A DNA stretch of 64,000 bases, from the NCBI RefSeq assembly GCF_029910095.1, contig NZ_CP094526.1:1550001-1614000 (forward strand). Direction: 5' to 3'. The DNA comes from Bradyrhizobium sp. ISRA464. Lineage in GTDB: Bacteria > Pseudomonadota > Alphaproteobacteria > Rhizobiales > Xanthobacteraceae. Below the pieces are notes generated by a model, which searched no databases, was not told the origin of the DNA, and saw only the letters and a list, made by a program, of their open reading frames with translations. Shown here one piece after another: positions 53,408-62,553 of this stretch. How positions within the stretch are numbered: the stretch's first letter is position 1; each line of letters opens with the position of its first letter. The position numbers and the translations under genes are program-made.

Positions 53408-54795
53408 GAGCGCTTCTCCTCGCGTTTCGGGGCAGCATCCTTGATCAAATAGCCGGTGACCGACCGCTTCTTGTCCAGCCATTTGGCTGCGGCAGCGCGC
53501 ACCTGCTCGGCGGTGACGGCGCGGATGCGATCCGGCCAGCTCCTGATATCGTCGATGCTCAGGCCCGTGGTCAGTGCCCCGCCATACCAGCGTGCCAGCG
53601 TCGCCTGATTGTCCTGGGCATAGATCGCTTCCGCTATGAGCTGGGTCTTGACCCGCTCGAGGTCCTCGGCCTTGGCAGTGTTCTGCGCGAGGTCGGCGAT
53701 CACCTTGTCGATCGCTTCTTCGATCTGTGCAAACTCGACGCCGGGCTTCGGCGTCACCGAGATCGAGAATTGGGACGGGTCGAGCGCCGTGCCCTGGTAG
53801 CCTGCCCCGGTGCTGATCGCCAGCCCATGGTCGATCACCAGCGAACGGTAGAGATAGGAGTTCGCTCCGCCGCCCATCAACTGCGCGAGCACGTCGAGCG
53901 CGGGACTTTCGCCGGCCGCCGCCGTCGTGGCCGACGGCACCAGATAGTAGCGGCGCAGGCTGGGTTGCTCGACGCGCGGATCGGACAGCGTGACGGTGCG
54001 CGGCGCCGCCGGCGTCGGCTCCTGCGGCCGGATCCGCTTCTCGGCGATCGAATGCTGGGCCGGGATCTGGCCGAAATTCTTTTCCACCAGCGGGCGGACA
54101 TCCTTGACGTCGACGTCGCCGGCGATGATCAGGATCGCGTTGTTCGGCGCGTAGAAGCGCTTGTAGAAAGCGAGCGCATCCTTGCGGTCGAGCTTTTCGA
54201 TCTCCTGGTGCCAGCCGATCACCGGGCGACCATAGGGATGGTTGAGGTAGAGCGCGGCCATGATCTGCTCGGTCAGCCGCGCGTCGGGATTGTTGGCGAC
54301 GCGCATGTTGTATTCTTCGAGCACCACGTCGCGCTCGGGCAGCACGTTCTCGTCCTTGAGGATGAGGCCGGTCATGCGGTCGGCCTCGAACTCCATCATG
54401 GTGGGAAGCTGCTCGCGCGGCACGCGCTGGAAGTAGCCGGTGTAGTCGAACGAGGTGAACGCGTTCTCATTGCCGCCGACCCGCAGCACCGTCTGCGAAA
54501 ACTCGCCGGCCGGATGCTTGGCGGTGCCCTTGAACATCAGGTGCTCGAGGAAATGCGCGAGCCCGGATTTGCCCGGCGTCTCGTCGGCGGAGCCGACCTT
54601 GTACCAGATCATCTGCGTGACGACGGGCGTGCGGTGATCGGGGATCACCACGACCTGCAGGCCGTTGTCGAGTGTGAAGCTGGCGGGACGTTCCGAGGTG
54701 ACCGTGGTCTGGGCGTGGAGGCCGCTGCCCGGCAACGAGATGGTCGAAATAAGCGTGGCAGCGAGAAGGGCGATCGATCTACGTGAGGGCATCAT
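53404..54795 (-). CDS. M16 zinc metallopeptidase, secreted (catalytic partner)
   Basis: About 463 residues from ATG 54795 (AAGGATC upstream). Signal peptide (RRSIALLAATLISTISLPGSGLHA). Zinc motif H81-F-L-E84-H85 (SGLAHFLEHLMFKGT) with the further glutamate in VVLEEYN about 75 residues on. Gly-rich loop GGGANSYLYRSLVIDHGLA in the second half. It likely degrades small peptides or signal fragments in the periplasm with the overlapping partner. Translation of the two is probably coupled. Confidence 0.94.
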   Translation of the reverse strand: MMPSRRSIALLAATLISTISLPGSGLHAQTTVTSERPASFTLDNGLQVVVIPDHRTPVVTQMIWYKVGSADETPGKSGLAHFLEHLMFKGTAKHPAGEFSQTVLRVGGNENAFTSFDYTGYFQRVPREQLPTMMEFEADRMTGLILKDENVLPERDVVLEEYNMRVANNPDARLTEQIMAALYLNHPYGRPVIGWHQEIEKLDRKDALAFYKRFYAPNNAILIIAGDVDVKDVRPLVEKNFGQIPAQHSIAEKRIRPQEPTPAAPRTVTLSDPRVEQPSLRRYYLVPSATTAAAGESPALDVLAQLMGGGANSYLYRSLVIDHGLAISTGAGYQGTALDPSQFSISVTPKPGVEFAQIEEAIDKVIADLAQNTAKAEDLERVKTQLIAEAIYAQDNQATLARWYGGALTTGLSIDDIRSWPDRIRAVTAEQVRAAAAKWLDKKRSVTGYLIKDAAPKREEKRS

Positions 54796-54958
54796 GATCC
54801 TTATGGAAACCCGGACACACGGTCGGGGCGCGAAAGCACGCCATCGTACACGGGACTGCCCGTGCCGTTCGTCACGAAGCGGAGAGACAAGCGTCACTCC
54901 GCATTAAGCTTTGCTCATGTGAGGCCCAGCGGCCGACGCCACGCAATTATTGGATTGA

Positions 54959-55687
54959 TTATTGGACTGGCTTTCCGGTCATGACGTCGTACTGGCCCTC
55001 TTTCGCCAGCGGCTTCTGCGGCCCGGTGCCATAGGCATAGTTCGACGATGGCGTCTGGTAACCCGGAGGCGGCTCGGTCAACGTTTCGCGGGTCGGCTCG
55101 CCCTTGAACGGTTTGGACTCGCTGCTGTTGCCCTTGAACATGCCCAGCAGTCCGCCGGTATAGCCGAGCTGGTCCGGCATCAGCGACGGATTCTTGGTCA
55201 CGCCGGGCTCGATCGGCTCCTTGCTGTCGGTTGCCGTCTGCTGCTTTCGGCCAGCCTCGATCTCAGCCTGTGTCAGCGGCACAGCCTCCTGCCACGGCTC
55301 TTTCTTGACCTCCTTCTTGCGCGCCGCGATCATCGCCTTGCGCTTCGCAACATCGGGGTCCTTCGGCCAGTTCGGCGCGTCGGCTTGCTGCGCGGAGGCC
55401 GGTGGAGGCAGGTCGAGGTTCGGCGGAACCACCAGTGGGGAGCGTTCGCGGTAGTCGATGCCCTTGCTGGCCGCGCTCTTGGCGCCCAGGCCGGTCATCA
55501 AATTGTCGATGATCCGTTCTTCGAACGTCAGTCCGTCGTCACCGTCATCGTCACCATCGCCGGCGCGCACGGGGCCCGTCATCATGACAAAGCCGATCCC
55601 GGCTGCAACAAGTGCCAGATGCAGGCCGCGCAGCAGCGCCGGCCGGGACGTCTGGATCAGGTAATCGCGGGCTCTGGTGTTGCGCAT
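54959..55687 (-). CDS. Exported or membrane-anchored protein of unknown function
   Basis: About 242 residues from ATG 55687. N-terminal hydrophobic segment (ALLRGLHLALVAAGIGFVMMTGPVRA), followed by an acidic patch (GDGDDDGDDG) and FEERIIDNLMTGLGAK. The remainder is proline-rich and charged, with helices KRKAMIAARKKEVKKEPW and LTQAEIEAGRKQQ, and no known domain. It lies between lspA and the M16 pair on the same strand, so it may be the third gene of an ileS-lspA transcript. Function unknown. Confidence 0.72.
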   Translation of the reverse strand: MRNTRARDYLIQTSRPALLRGLHLALVAAGIGFVMMTGPVRAGDGDDDGDDGLTFEERIIDNLMTGLGAKSAASKGIDYRERSPLVVPPNLDLPPPASAQQADAPNWPKDPDVAKRKAMIAARKKEVKKEPWQEAVPLTQAEIEAGRKQQTATDSKEPIEPGVTKNPSLMPDQLGYTGGLLGMFKGNSSESKPFKGEPTRETLTEPPPGYQTPSSNYAYGTGPQKPLAKEGQYDVMTGKPVQ

Positions 55688-55790
55688 CGCGCTCTTCCCA
55701 TCTGAAAAATTCGGCAAAGCGTTCACTGGCTTAGGCACAGTTCCGCTGCATGCTGCCTGTCTGCCGCCGACCGGCTCCTATCGGCCGTGA

Positions 55791-56288
55791 TCAGGGCGCT
55801 TTTGCGGCGGGTACCCCCAACACGGAATCATACAATAGCACTGCCACGCCGACAACGATGGCCACATCCGCGAGGTTAAATACGTACCAATTGAAGATTT
55901 TCTCGCCGATCTGGATATGAAACAGGGCAAAATCGACCACGGCGCCGTAGGCGAAGCGGTCGATCCCGTTACCGATCGCGCCGCCGATGATCAGGCCGAG
56001 CGCCACCGTGGCAAGCCAGGTCCGCGAGCGCGCCATCCAGACCGCCAGCGCGATCACCGCCGCCGCCTTGACCGCCATCAGGACGATCTGGGCCGCGGGA
56101 CTTTCGCTCTGGAACCAGCCGAAGCTGATCCCGGGATTCCAGGCGAGAACCAGGTCGAAGAACGGCGTCACCGACACAACGCCGCGGTGGGCGATGTCGA
56201 ACACGTGCAGCAGCCAGAGCTTCGAGGCCTGGTCGGCGATCAGCGTCGCGATCGCCGCGAGCACGCCGGCGCGAACGGGAGAGCTCAA
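55791..56288 (-). CDS. lspA: Lipoprotein signal peptidase
   Basis: About 165 residues with four membrane helices. It removes signal peptides from prolipoproteins. Aspartyl active-site motifs: [14 protein letters not shown] (about 110-123) and FNLADVAI (about 138-145). I place the start at TTG 56288, which overlaps the ileS stop (TTGA) and has GGGAG eight bases before; a GTG at 56312 is the alternative. Coupled to ileS, as in many proteobacteria. Confidence 0.95.
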   Translation of the reverse strand: MSSPVRAGVLAAIATLIADQASKLWLLHVFDIAHRGVVSVTPFFDLVLAWNPGISFGWFQSESPAAQIVLMAVKAAAVIALAVWMARSRTWLATVALGLIIGGAIGNGIDRFAYGAVVDFALFHIQIGEKIFNWYVFNLADVAIVVGVAVLLYDSVLGVPAAKAP

Positions 56289-59284
56289 GCGGTAACTCCC
56301 AAGGCCTTCCACTCACGCAGCGCCTGCGCGTCGCGCGGCGAGACGTCGGGATATTCAGGGTCGGCGCCGACATCGGGCAGGATCTTCCACGAGCGTGCGC
56401 ATTTGATGCCGACCGCCTTCTCGACCACCACGGCGACGCCGGGGACGGCATCGAGACGGAACGCGCCGGCCGGCGCCTCGCCCTCGCGCACCTCATAGTT
56501 CGAGGTGATGCAGACTTCGGCCAGGTCGACATCGAACAGCGTTGTCAGCGTGTCCCTGTCAGCAACGTAAATGATCGGCGACGCCTCCAGCGACGAGCCG
56601 ATCTTCTTGGCTGCGCGTTCGAGCTCGAGCGCACCGGTGACGACGCGGCGCACGTTGCGGATGGTCTCCCACTTCGCGGCGAGCTTGTCGTCGCGGAACT
56701 GCTCGAGACCGTCCGGAAACTGTGTCAGGTGCACCGACGGTTCGGCCTTCGGCCGGTACATCCGCCAGGCTTCGTCGGTCGTGAAGCTCAGCACCGGCGC
56801 CAGCCATTTCAGGATCGCATCGCACAGCATGTCGATCGTGGTCAGCGCCGCCTTGCGCGCCACCGAGGACGGCGGATCGCAATACAGTGTGTCCTTCCGG
56901 ATATCGAAATAGAAGGCCGACAACTCGGCGTTCATGAAGGCCGACAGGCTTGCAACCACGGTCTTGTAGTCGAATTCGGTATAGGCCCTGCGGACGATCT
57001 CGGCCTGGCCGGCGAGTTCGTGCAGCATCAGCCGCTCGAGCTCGGGCATGTCGGCATAGGGGACCTGCTCAGCTTGCTTGAAGTGGTGCAGCGTACCGAG
57101 CATCCAGCGGATCGTGTTGCGCAGCTTGCGATAGGTCTCGATGGTGTTCTTCAGAATTTCGGGGCCGATGCGCTGGTCGTCGGCATAGTCGGTGGCGCAG
57201 ACCCACAGGCGCAGGATGTCGGCGCCGGAATCCTTGATCACCTTCTGCGGCTCGACCGTGTTGCCGAGCGACTTCGACATCTTGCGGCCGTTCTCGTCGA
57301 GCGTGAAGCCGTGGGTGAGCACGATGTCGTAAGGCGCCCGTCCGCGCGTGCCGGCGCTCTCCAGCAGCGAGGAGTGGAACCAGCCGCGATGCTGGTCGCT
57401 TCCTTCCAGATACATCACGGTGTCGTTGCCGCCGTCGACCTTGCGCACGATGTGGCCGAGCGTCGGGAAGTTCTGGCGGTCCTCCAGCACGAAAGCGTGC
57501 GTCGAGCCGGAATCGAACCAGACGTCGAGGATGTCGTCGATCTTCTTCCAGTCCTCGTTGGCGCGCGAGCCGAGAAAGCGCTCGCGGGCGCCTTCCATGT
57601 ACCAGGCGTCGGCGCCTTCCTCCATGAAGGCCTCGGTGATGCGCTGGTTGACCACCTCGTCCTGCAGGATCTCGGCCGAGCCGTCAGCCTTCTCGCGCAC
57701 GAACACGGCGATCGGCACGCCCCAGGCGCGCTGGCGCGAGATCACCCAGTCGGGGCGGTTGGCGATCATGCCGTTGATGCGGTTTTCGCCCGCCGGCGGC
57801 ACCCATTGGGTGACTGAGATCGCATGCAGCGCGCGGGCGCGCAGCGTGTCGCCCTTCTTGGCATGGCCGTTCGTGGCGATGTCCTTGTCCATCGCGATGA
57901 ACCATTGCGGCGTGTTGCGAAAGATCACCGGCTTCTTGGAGCGCCAGGAATGCGGATATTGATGCTTCAGCCGGCCGCGCGCGAGCAGCTTCCCGGCCTC
58001 GATGAGCGCCTTGATCACGGCGTCGTTGGCGTCGCCCTTCTCGCCCTTGTCGTTGAGCACGCGCTTTCCGGTGAGGCCGGGGGCCTGCGCGGTGTAGGCG
58101 CCATTCTCGTCGACGGTGTAGGGGATCGCAGTCGGGATGCCGCGGGCGTCGAGCTCGCGGGTATTGGCCGTCCAGACGTCGAAGTCCTCGCGGCCGTGGC
58201 TCGGCGCGGTGTGCACGAAGCCGGTACCGGTGTCGTCGGTGACATGCTCGCCGGCGAGCAGCGGCACGGCGAACTCGTAGCCGCCGTTGAACCCGCGCAG
58301 CGGGTGGGCGCATTCCACGGCATCCAGCGTGTCGCCCGGAATGTCGCGTACCTTCTCATAGGCCGTGACGCGCGCCTGCTTGAACACTTCCGCGGCGAGC
58401 GTGTCGGCCAGGATCAGGAGATCGCCGGTCTTCGCCCAATTGTCCGTCGGCGCGTCGGTCACCCTGTAGAGGCCGTAGGCGATCTTCGGCGAGAAGGAGA
58501 TGGCGCGGTTGCCGGGCAGCGTCCACGGCGTGGTGGTCCAGATCACCACGGAGGCATTGGCGAGCGCGCCATGCGCCGGCGAGGTGATCGGGAATTTCAC
58601 CCACACCATGTCCGAGGTGTAATCATCGTACTCGACCTCGGCCTCGGCGAGCGCAGTCTTCTCGACCACGCTCCACATCACCGGCTTGGAGCCGCGATAG
58701 AGCGTGCCGTTGGCGGCGAACTTCATCAGCTCGCGGGCGATCTGGGCTTCCGCCGGATAGCTCATCGTCTGGTAGGGATGGTCCCAGTCGCCGATGATGC
58801 CGAGCCGCTTGAACTCCTCGCGCTGCACGTTGATCCAGTGCGTCGCATAGGCGCGGCACTCCTTGCGGAACGCCACCATCGCGGTGGAATCGCGGAAATT
58901 GGGCTTCTGCCTGCCCTTGGAGCGGTAGTTCTCCTCCTCGATCTTCCATTCGATCGGCAGGCCGTGGCAATCCCAGCCCGGGACGTAATTGGAGTCGAAG
59001 CCGAGCATCTGCTGGCTCTTGGTCACGACGTCCTTGAGGATCTTGTTCAGCGCGTGCCCGATATGGATGTTGCCGTTGGCATAGGGCGGGCCGTCATGCA
59101 GCACGAACTTGGCGCGGCCCTGGGCGGTCTGGCGCAGCTTCTCGTAGAGGCCGATCTCGTTCCAGTATTTCAGGATTTCCGGCTCGCGCTGCGGCAGGCC
59201 GGCGCGCATCGGGAAATCCGTCTGCGGCAAATAGAGGGTTTTTGAATAATCGGCAGTGACGGTCTTTTGCGGCTTGTCGGACAT
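56285..59284 (-). CDS. ileS: Isoleucyl-tRNA synthetase
   Basis: About 999 residues. It charges tRNA-Ile and edits valine. HIGH ([11 protein letters not shown], about 72-82) and KMSKS ([10 protein letters not shown]) are intact. The editing domain carries [13 protein letters not shown] and [12 protein letters not shown]. The C-terminal part does not show the four-cysteine zinc site of E. coli IleRS, which is common in this clade. No T-box or other leader is visible in 59285-59497. Followed by overlapping lspA. Confidence 0.97.
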   Translation of the reverse strand: MSDKPQKTVTADYSKTLYLPQTDFPMRAGLPQREPEILKYWNEIGLYEKLRQTAQGRAKFVLHDGPPYANGNIHIGHALNKILKDVVTKSQQMLGFDSNYVPGWDCHGLPIEWKIEEENYRSKGRQKPNFRDSTAMVAFRKECRAYATHWINVQREEFKRLGIIGDWDHPYQTMSYPAEAQIARELMKFAANGTLYRGSKPVMWSVVEKTALAEAEVEYDDYTSDMVWVKFPITSPAHGALANASVVIWTTTPWTLPGNRAISFSPKIAYGLYRVTDAPTDNWAKTGDLLILADTLAAEVFKQARVTAYEKVRDIPGDTLDAVECAHPLRGFNGGYEFAVPLLAGEHVTDDTGTGFVHTAPSHGREDFDVWTANTRELDARGIPTAIPYTVDENGAYTAQAPGLTGKRVLNDKGEKGDANDAVIKALIEAGKLLARGRLKHQYPHSWRSKKPVIFRNTPQWFIAMDKDIATNGHAKKGDTLRARALHAISVTQWVPPAGENRINGMIANRPDWVISRQRAWGVPIAVFVREKADGSAEILQDEVVNQRITEAFMEEGADAWYMEGARERFLGSRANEDWKKIDDILDVWFDSGSTHAFVLEDRQNFPTLGHIVRKVDGGNDTVMYLEGSDQHRGWFHSSLLESAGTRGRAPYDIVLTHGFTLDENGRKMSKSLGNTVEPQKVIKDSGADILRLWVCATDYADDQRIGPEILKNTIETYRKLRNTIRWMLGTLHHFKQAEQVPYADMPELERLMLHELAGQAEIVRRAYTEFDYKTVVASLSAFMNAELSAFYFDIRKDTLYCDPPSSVARKAALTTIDMLCDAILKWLAPVLSFTTDEAWRMYRPKAEPSVHLTQFPDGLEQFRDDKLAAKWETIRNVRRVVTGALELERAAKKIGSSLEASPIIYVADRDTLTTLFDVDLAEVCITSNYEVREGEAPAGAFRLDAVPGVAVVVEKAVGIKCARSWKILPDVGADPEYPDVSPRDAQALREWKALGVTA

Positions 59285-59497
59285 AAAGGCTCTGATTTGG
59301 CTCGGAAGGGCGCGGATACGCGATCAATCGCGGGTGAAACGGCGAAGTCCCGGTCTTGCGCCGAGCCTTCAGGCTCAGGCGGAAGCCGGGCCGCTAATCC
59401 GTATGATGCGCCGCGAAAACATGGGGTTTCCATAGCAGCCGGAGCGGCAAATCGCAAAGCCCCCGGGGTACCCTCAGGCCGGACCTCCTGGACGCCG

Positions 59498-60049
59498 CTA
59501 ACCCGGCCGCGGCCGGGCCGGATTGCCCGCCACGGTCGCGCCGGGCGCGACGTCCCGCGTCACCACGCTGCCGGCGCCGATCAGGGCGCCGTCGCCGATG
59601 GTCACGCCGGGCAGGATGATGGCACCGCCGCCGATCCAGACGTCGCTGCCGATCCGGATCGGGCGGCCGAATTCCAGTCCGGCGCGCCGGGTTGCGGCGT
59701 CGCGCGGATGGTCGGCGGTATAGATCTGGACCGCAGGGCCGATCTGGGTGCGATCGCCGATCGTCACCTCGACGACGTCGAGGATCACGCAATTGAAGTT
59801 GAGGAACACGCCCTCACCGAGGCTGATATTGGTGCCGTAATCGCAGAAGAACGGCGGCCGGATCACGGCATCCCTGCCGACGCTGCGGAAGCGCTCTGCG
59901 AGCAGCGCATGGAGTTCGGCAGCCTGCGCTGCGCCTGAAGCATTGTAACGCGCCATCCATTGTTCGGCGGCGGTGTGGTCGGCGGCGAGCTCTGCATCCG
60001 GGCGATAAAGTTCGCCCGCGAGCATTTTCTGCTTTTCGGTCTTGTTCAA
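59498..60049 (-). CDS. maa: Maltose/galactoside O-acetyltransferase family protein
   Basis: About 183 residues with N-terminal Mac domain (EKQKMLAGELYRPDAELAADHTAAEQWMARYN) and left-handed beta-helix of hexapeptide repeats (VIRPPFFCDYGTNISLGEGVFLNFNCVILD ... IGGGAIILPGVTIGDGALIGAGSVVTRDV). Catalytic His is in YTADHPRD (about 114). It acetylates sugars at a hydroxyl using acetyl-CoA. TTG 60049 overlaps the ribF stop as TTGA; an in-frame ATG at 60025 is the alternative. Natural substrate unknown. Confidence 0.9.
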   Translation of the reverse strand: MNKTEKQKMLAGELYRPDAELAADHTAAEQWMARYNASGAAQAAELHALLAERFRSVGRDAVIRPPFFCDYGTNISLGEGVFLNFNCVILDVVEVTIGDRTQIGPAVQIYTADHPRDAATRRAGLEFGRPIRIGSDVWIGGGAIILPGVTIGDGALIGAGSVVTRDVAPGATVAGNPARPRPG

Positions 60050-61017
60050 CCAATCACTCCGAGCCTCGGGAACGCGTCCGGCGCCGCGGCCAATGCCGCG
60101 CGCGCCTTGGCGCTGTCGTCATCCATCTGGCGTATCAACGCCTCGATGCTGTCGAATTTCAGCTCGTCGCGAATGAAACTGATGAATGCGACATCAAGGA
60201 CCTTGCCGTAGAGGTCGCCCTTGAAATCGAACAGGAACACTTCGAGCAGCGGCGCGCCATTGTCGAAGGTCGGACGGCGGCCGAAGCTCGCGACGCCATC
60301 GAAGCGTTCAGACCCGCGGCCGACCCGCACCGCATAGATGCCGTGCTTCAGCCCGCAATGCTTGTCGAGGCGGATATTGGCGGTCGGGTAGCCGAGATCG
60401 CGGCCGCGCTTCTCGCCGTGGAGCACCTCGCCGGTGACGAACCATGGTGCGCCCAGCATGGTGGTGGCGTCGGCGATCTGGCCTTCGGCGAGCGCCATGC
60501 GGATCGCGCTCGAGGACACCGGACGCTCCTCGATGTCGACATGCGCCTGCACGTCGACCTCGATGCCGAGCCGCGGCGCCTCGCTGACGAGGAGGCTCGG
60601 CGAGCCGACCCGGCCCTTGCCGAAATGGAAGTCGTAGCCGACCGCTATCCCGCTGATGCCGAGCCGCTCGATCAGGTCGTGGTGAATGAAGTCGTGTGCC
60701 GAGGTGCCGGCACGCGCCTTGTCGAAGGTCATGATCACGGCACCGGCAAGTCCGGTCCCGGCGAGCAATCGCAGCTTGTTGGTCTCGTCCGTGAGACGGA
60801 ATTGCGGGCTGTTCGGGCTGAAGAAGCTGCGAGGATGCGGCTCGAAGGTCACCGCCAGCGCCGGCTTGCCGTGGGCTTTGCCCATCGCCAGCGCCGCGCC
60901 GATCACGGCGCGGTGGCCGAGATGGACGCCATCGAAATTGCCCATTGCGACCACGGCGCCCCTCGGGATCGCGCTCGCTGGGGTGTTGTCGCGGATAACG
61001 GTAAAGCCGGTGCTCAT
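60046..61017 (-). CDS. ribF: Bifunctional riboflavin kinase/FAD synthetase
   Basis: About 323 residues. It phosphorylates riboflavin to FMN and adenylates it to FAD. The N-terminal adenylyltransferase has GNFDGVHLGHRAV (about 27-39) and VSSSAIRMAL; the kinase domain has GYPTANIRLD (about 211-220) and FDFKGDLYGK. It is first in the run ribF-maa-ileS-lspA, with the promoter in 61018-61200. No FMN riboswitch seen. Confidence 0.96.
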   Translation of the reverse strand: MSTGFTVIRDNTPASAIPRGAVVAMGNFDGVHLGHRAVIGAALAMGKAHGKPALAVTFEPHPRSFFSPNSPQFRLTDETNKLRLLAGTGLAGAVIMTFDKARAGTSAHDFIHHDLIERLGISGIAVGYDFHFGKGRVGSPSLLVSEAPRLGIEVDVQAHVDIEERPVSSSAIRMALAEGQIADATTMLGAPWFVTGEVLHGEKRGRDLGYPTANIRLDKHCGLKHGIYAVRVGRGSERFDGVASFGRRPTFDNGAPLLEVFLFDFKGDLYGKVLDVAFISFIRDELKFDSIEALIRQMDDDSAKARAALAAAPDAFPRLGVIG

Positions 61018-61227
61018 TTCGGAGATTCTTCAAGCATTCTTAAGCATGATCGTTGCGGGCCGCACCGTGACGTGTCCGCGGCTTGGAAGTCAAGCGGGCG
61101 AAGATTGCATCAAATCCGTAACAATCCGGTTCCGGCCGGTTAACGCGCTGTTTAAGGCCTGCTGTTAGTCGTTGCCGGAGAGCTGCGGGTCGCGCAGAAG
61201 CGTAATTTGCGTCGTTTGGGGGAAGAG

Positions 61228-61623
61228 ATGGCGGTTGATTTGTCCATGCCGGTTCTGGTGGTTGATGACTACAACACCATGATCCGCATCATCCGGAATC
61301 TTCTCAAACAGCTCGGCTTCGAGAACATCGACGATGCCTCCGACGGCTCGGCTGCGCTGAACAAGATGCGCGGCAAGAAATACGGCCTGATTATTTCCGA
61401 CTGGAATATGGAGCCGATGACCGGCTACGACCTGCTCAAGGAAGTCCGCGCCGATCCCAATCTCGCCACCACGCCCTTCATCATGATCACGGCGGAATCC
61501 AAGACCGAGAACGTGATCGCGGCCAAGAAGGCCGGCGTGAACAATTACATCGTCAAGCCGTTCAACGCCGCCACGCTGAAGACCAAGATCGAGGCGGTCT
61601 TCCCGGACATGGCGACGGCGTAA
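61228..61623 (+). CDS. cheY: CheY-type single-domain response regulator
   Basis: About 131 residues from ATG 61228 (GGGGGAAGAG upstream). Receiver residues: D13 and D14, phosphorylation site D58 (IISDWNMEPM), T88 and K110. The ...LLKQLGFENIDDASDGSAALNKMRGKKYGLIISDWNMEPMTGYDLL pattern is close to chemotaxis CheY. No kinase or other che gene is nearby. A CheZ-like phosphatase is encoded 47 kb away on this window and is a possible partner. A strong terminator follows, so it is monocistronic. Confidence 0.93.
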   Translation: MAVDLSMPVLVVDDYNTMIRIIRNLLKQLGFENIDDASDGSAALNKMRGKKYGLIISDWNMEPMTGYDLLKEVRADPNLATTPFIMITAESKTENVIAAKKAGVNNYIVKPFNAATLKTKIEAVFPDMATA

Positions 61624-61644
61624 GCGTCCGAGATTTCATTGAAA

Positions 61645-61677
61645 CAAAAATGCCCGGGGCGACCCGGGCATTTTTTG
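61645..61677. terminator. Bidirectional terminator between cheY and HAD gene
   Basis: CAAAAATGCCCGGG-GCGA-CCCGGGCATTTTTTG: perfect 8-base G+C stem with extended A/T pairs on both sides, shared by the convergent genes. Confidence 0.92.
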
Positions 61678-61683
61678 TTTCGG

Positions 61684-62538
61684 CTACCAGCGGAGCTCGC
61701 GCATCAACGCGCGGGGCGGATGACCGAACAGCTCCTTCACCGAGGCCGGGTCGAGCTGCTCGATGCCCTCGAATTCCTCGGAATGGATGCCCCGCGTGAT
61801 GAACAGGAGGTCGATGCCGAAGCCATGCGCGCCGGTAAGATCTGTGCGTACGGAATCGCCGATCGCCAGCACCCGTGAGCGTTCGGCCGGCCTGCCCCGG
61901 CGCTCGGCGGCCAGCGCCATGGCGCGCTCATAGATCGGCCGGTGCGGCTTGCCGTAGAAGATCACCTCGCCGCCGAGCTCGCGATAGAGTTCGGCGATCG
62001 CTCCGGCGCAATAGATCAGGCGGTCGCCACGCTCGACCACGATATCCGGATTGGCGCAGACCAGCGTCAGCTTGCGCTCGAGCGCCTTCATCAGCGTCTC
62101 GCGATAATCTTCGGCGGATTCCGTCTCGTCGTCGAACAGGCCGGTGCAGATGATGTAGTCCGCCTGCTCCAGCGGCACCAGGGTGGCGTCGAGGCCGCGA
62201 TGGATCGAGCTGTCGCGCTCCGGGCCGATCCAGAAGATCTGCTGGCCGGGATGGTCGGCCACGAAATGCCGCGTCAGGTCGCCTGAAGACACGATGGCGT
62301 CGTAGGTCTCGTCGGCGACGCCGAGCTTGCGCAGCTGCCGCTGCACGGAATCGGCCGGCCGCGGCGCGTTGGTGATCAGGATGACGGTGCCGCCCTTCTG
62401 GCGGAAGGTGTGCAACGCCTCGCAGGCCTCGGGAAAGGATTCGAGTCCGTTATGCACGACGCCCCAGATGTCCGACAGTACGACGTCAACATCGTCGACG
62501 AGGTCGCGCAGCCGCTCTACGAAGCGCAGCGAGGTCAT
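61684..62538 (-). CDS. HAD-superfamily hydrolase, class IIA (TIGR01459-like)
   Basis: About 284 residues. HAD motifs: DVVLSDIWGVVHNG (about 18-31; the nucleophile Asp22 pattern is DIWG rather than DxD), VILITNAPRP (motif II), and motif III/IV FYGKPHRPIYERAM ... VLAIGDSVRTDLTGAHGFGID. Class IIA members dephosphorylate sugar or nucleotide monophosphates, as NagD does. The replacement of the second Asp of DxDG by Trp in DIWG is shared by this subgroup. It is 15 bases from the EAL gene. Confidence 0.88.
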   Translation of the reverse strand: MTSLRFVERLRDLVDDVDVVLSDIWGVVHNGLESFPEACEALHTFRQKGGTVILITNAPRPADSVQRQLRKLGVADETYDAIVSSGDLTRHFVADHPGQQIFWIGPERDSSIHRGLDATLVPLEQADYIICTGLFDDETESAEDYRETLMKALERKLTLVCANPDIVVERGDRLIYCAGAIAELYRELGGEVIFYGKPHRPIYERAMALAAERRGRPAERSRVLAIGDSVRTDLTGAHGFGIDLLFITRGIHSEEFEGIEQLDPASVKELFGHPPRALMRELRW

Positions 62539-62553
62539 GACGCGGACTGCCGG

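Noticed and set aside
57824..59245. Long plus-strand frame opposite ileS
   Set aside because: Antisense shadow of ileS with no domain.
59285..59497. T-box or other leader upstream of ileS
   Set aside because: No T-box sequence or terminator-antiterminator pair; Alphaproteobacteria normally lack T-boxes.
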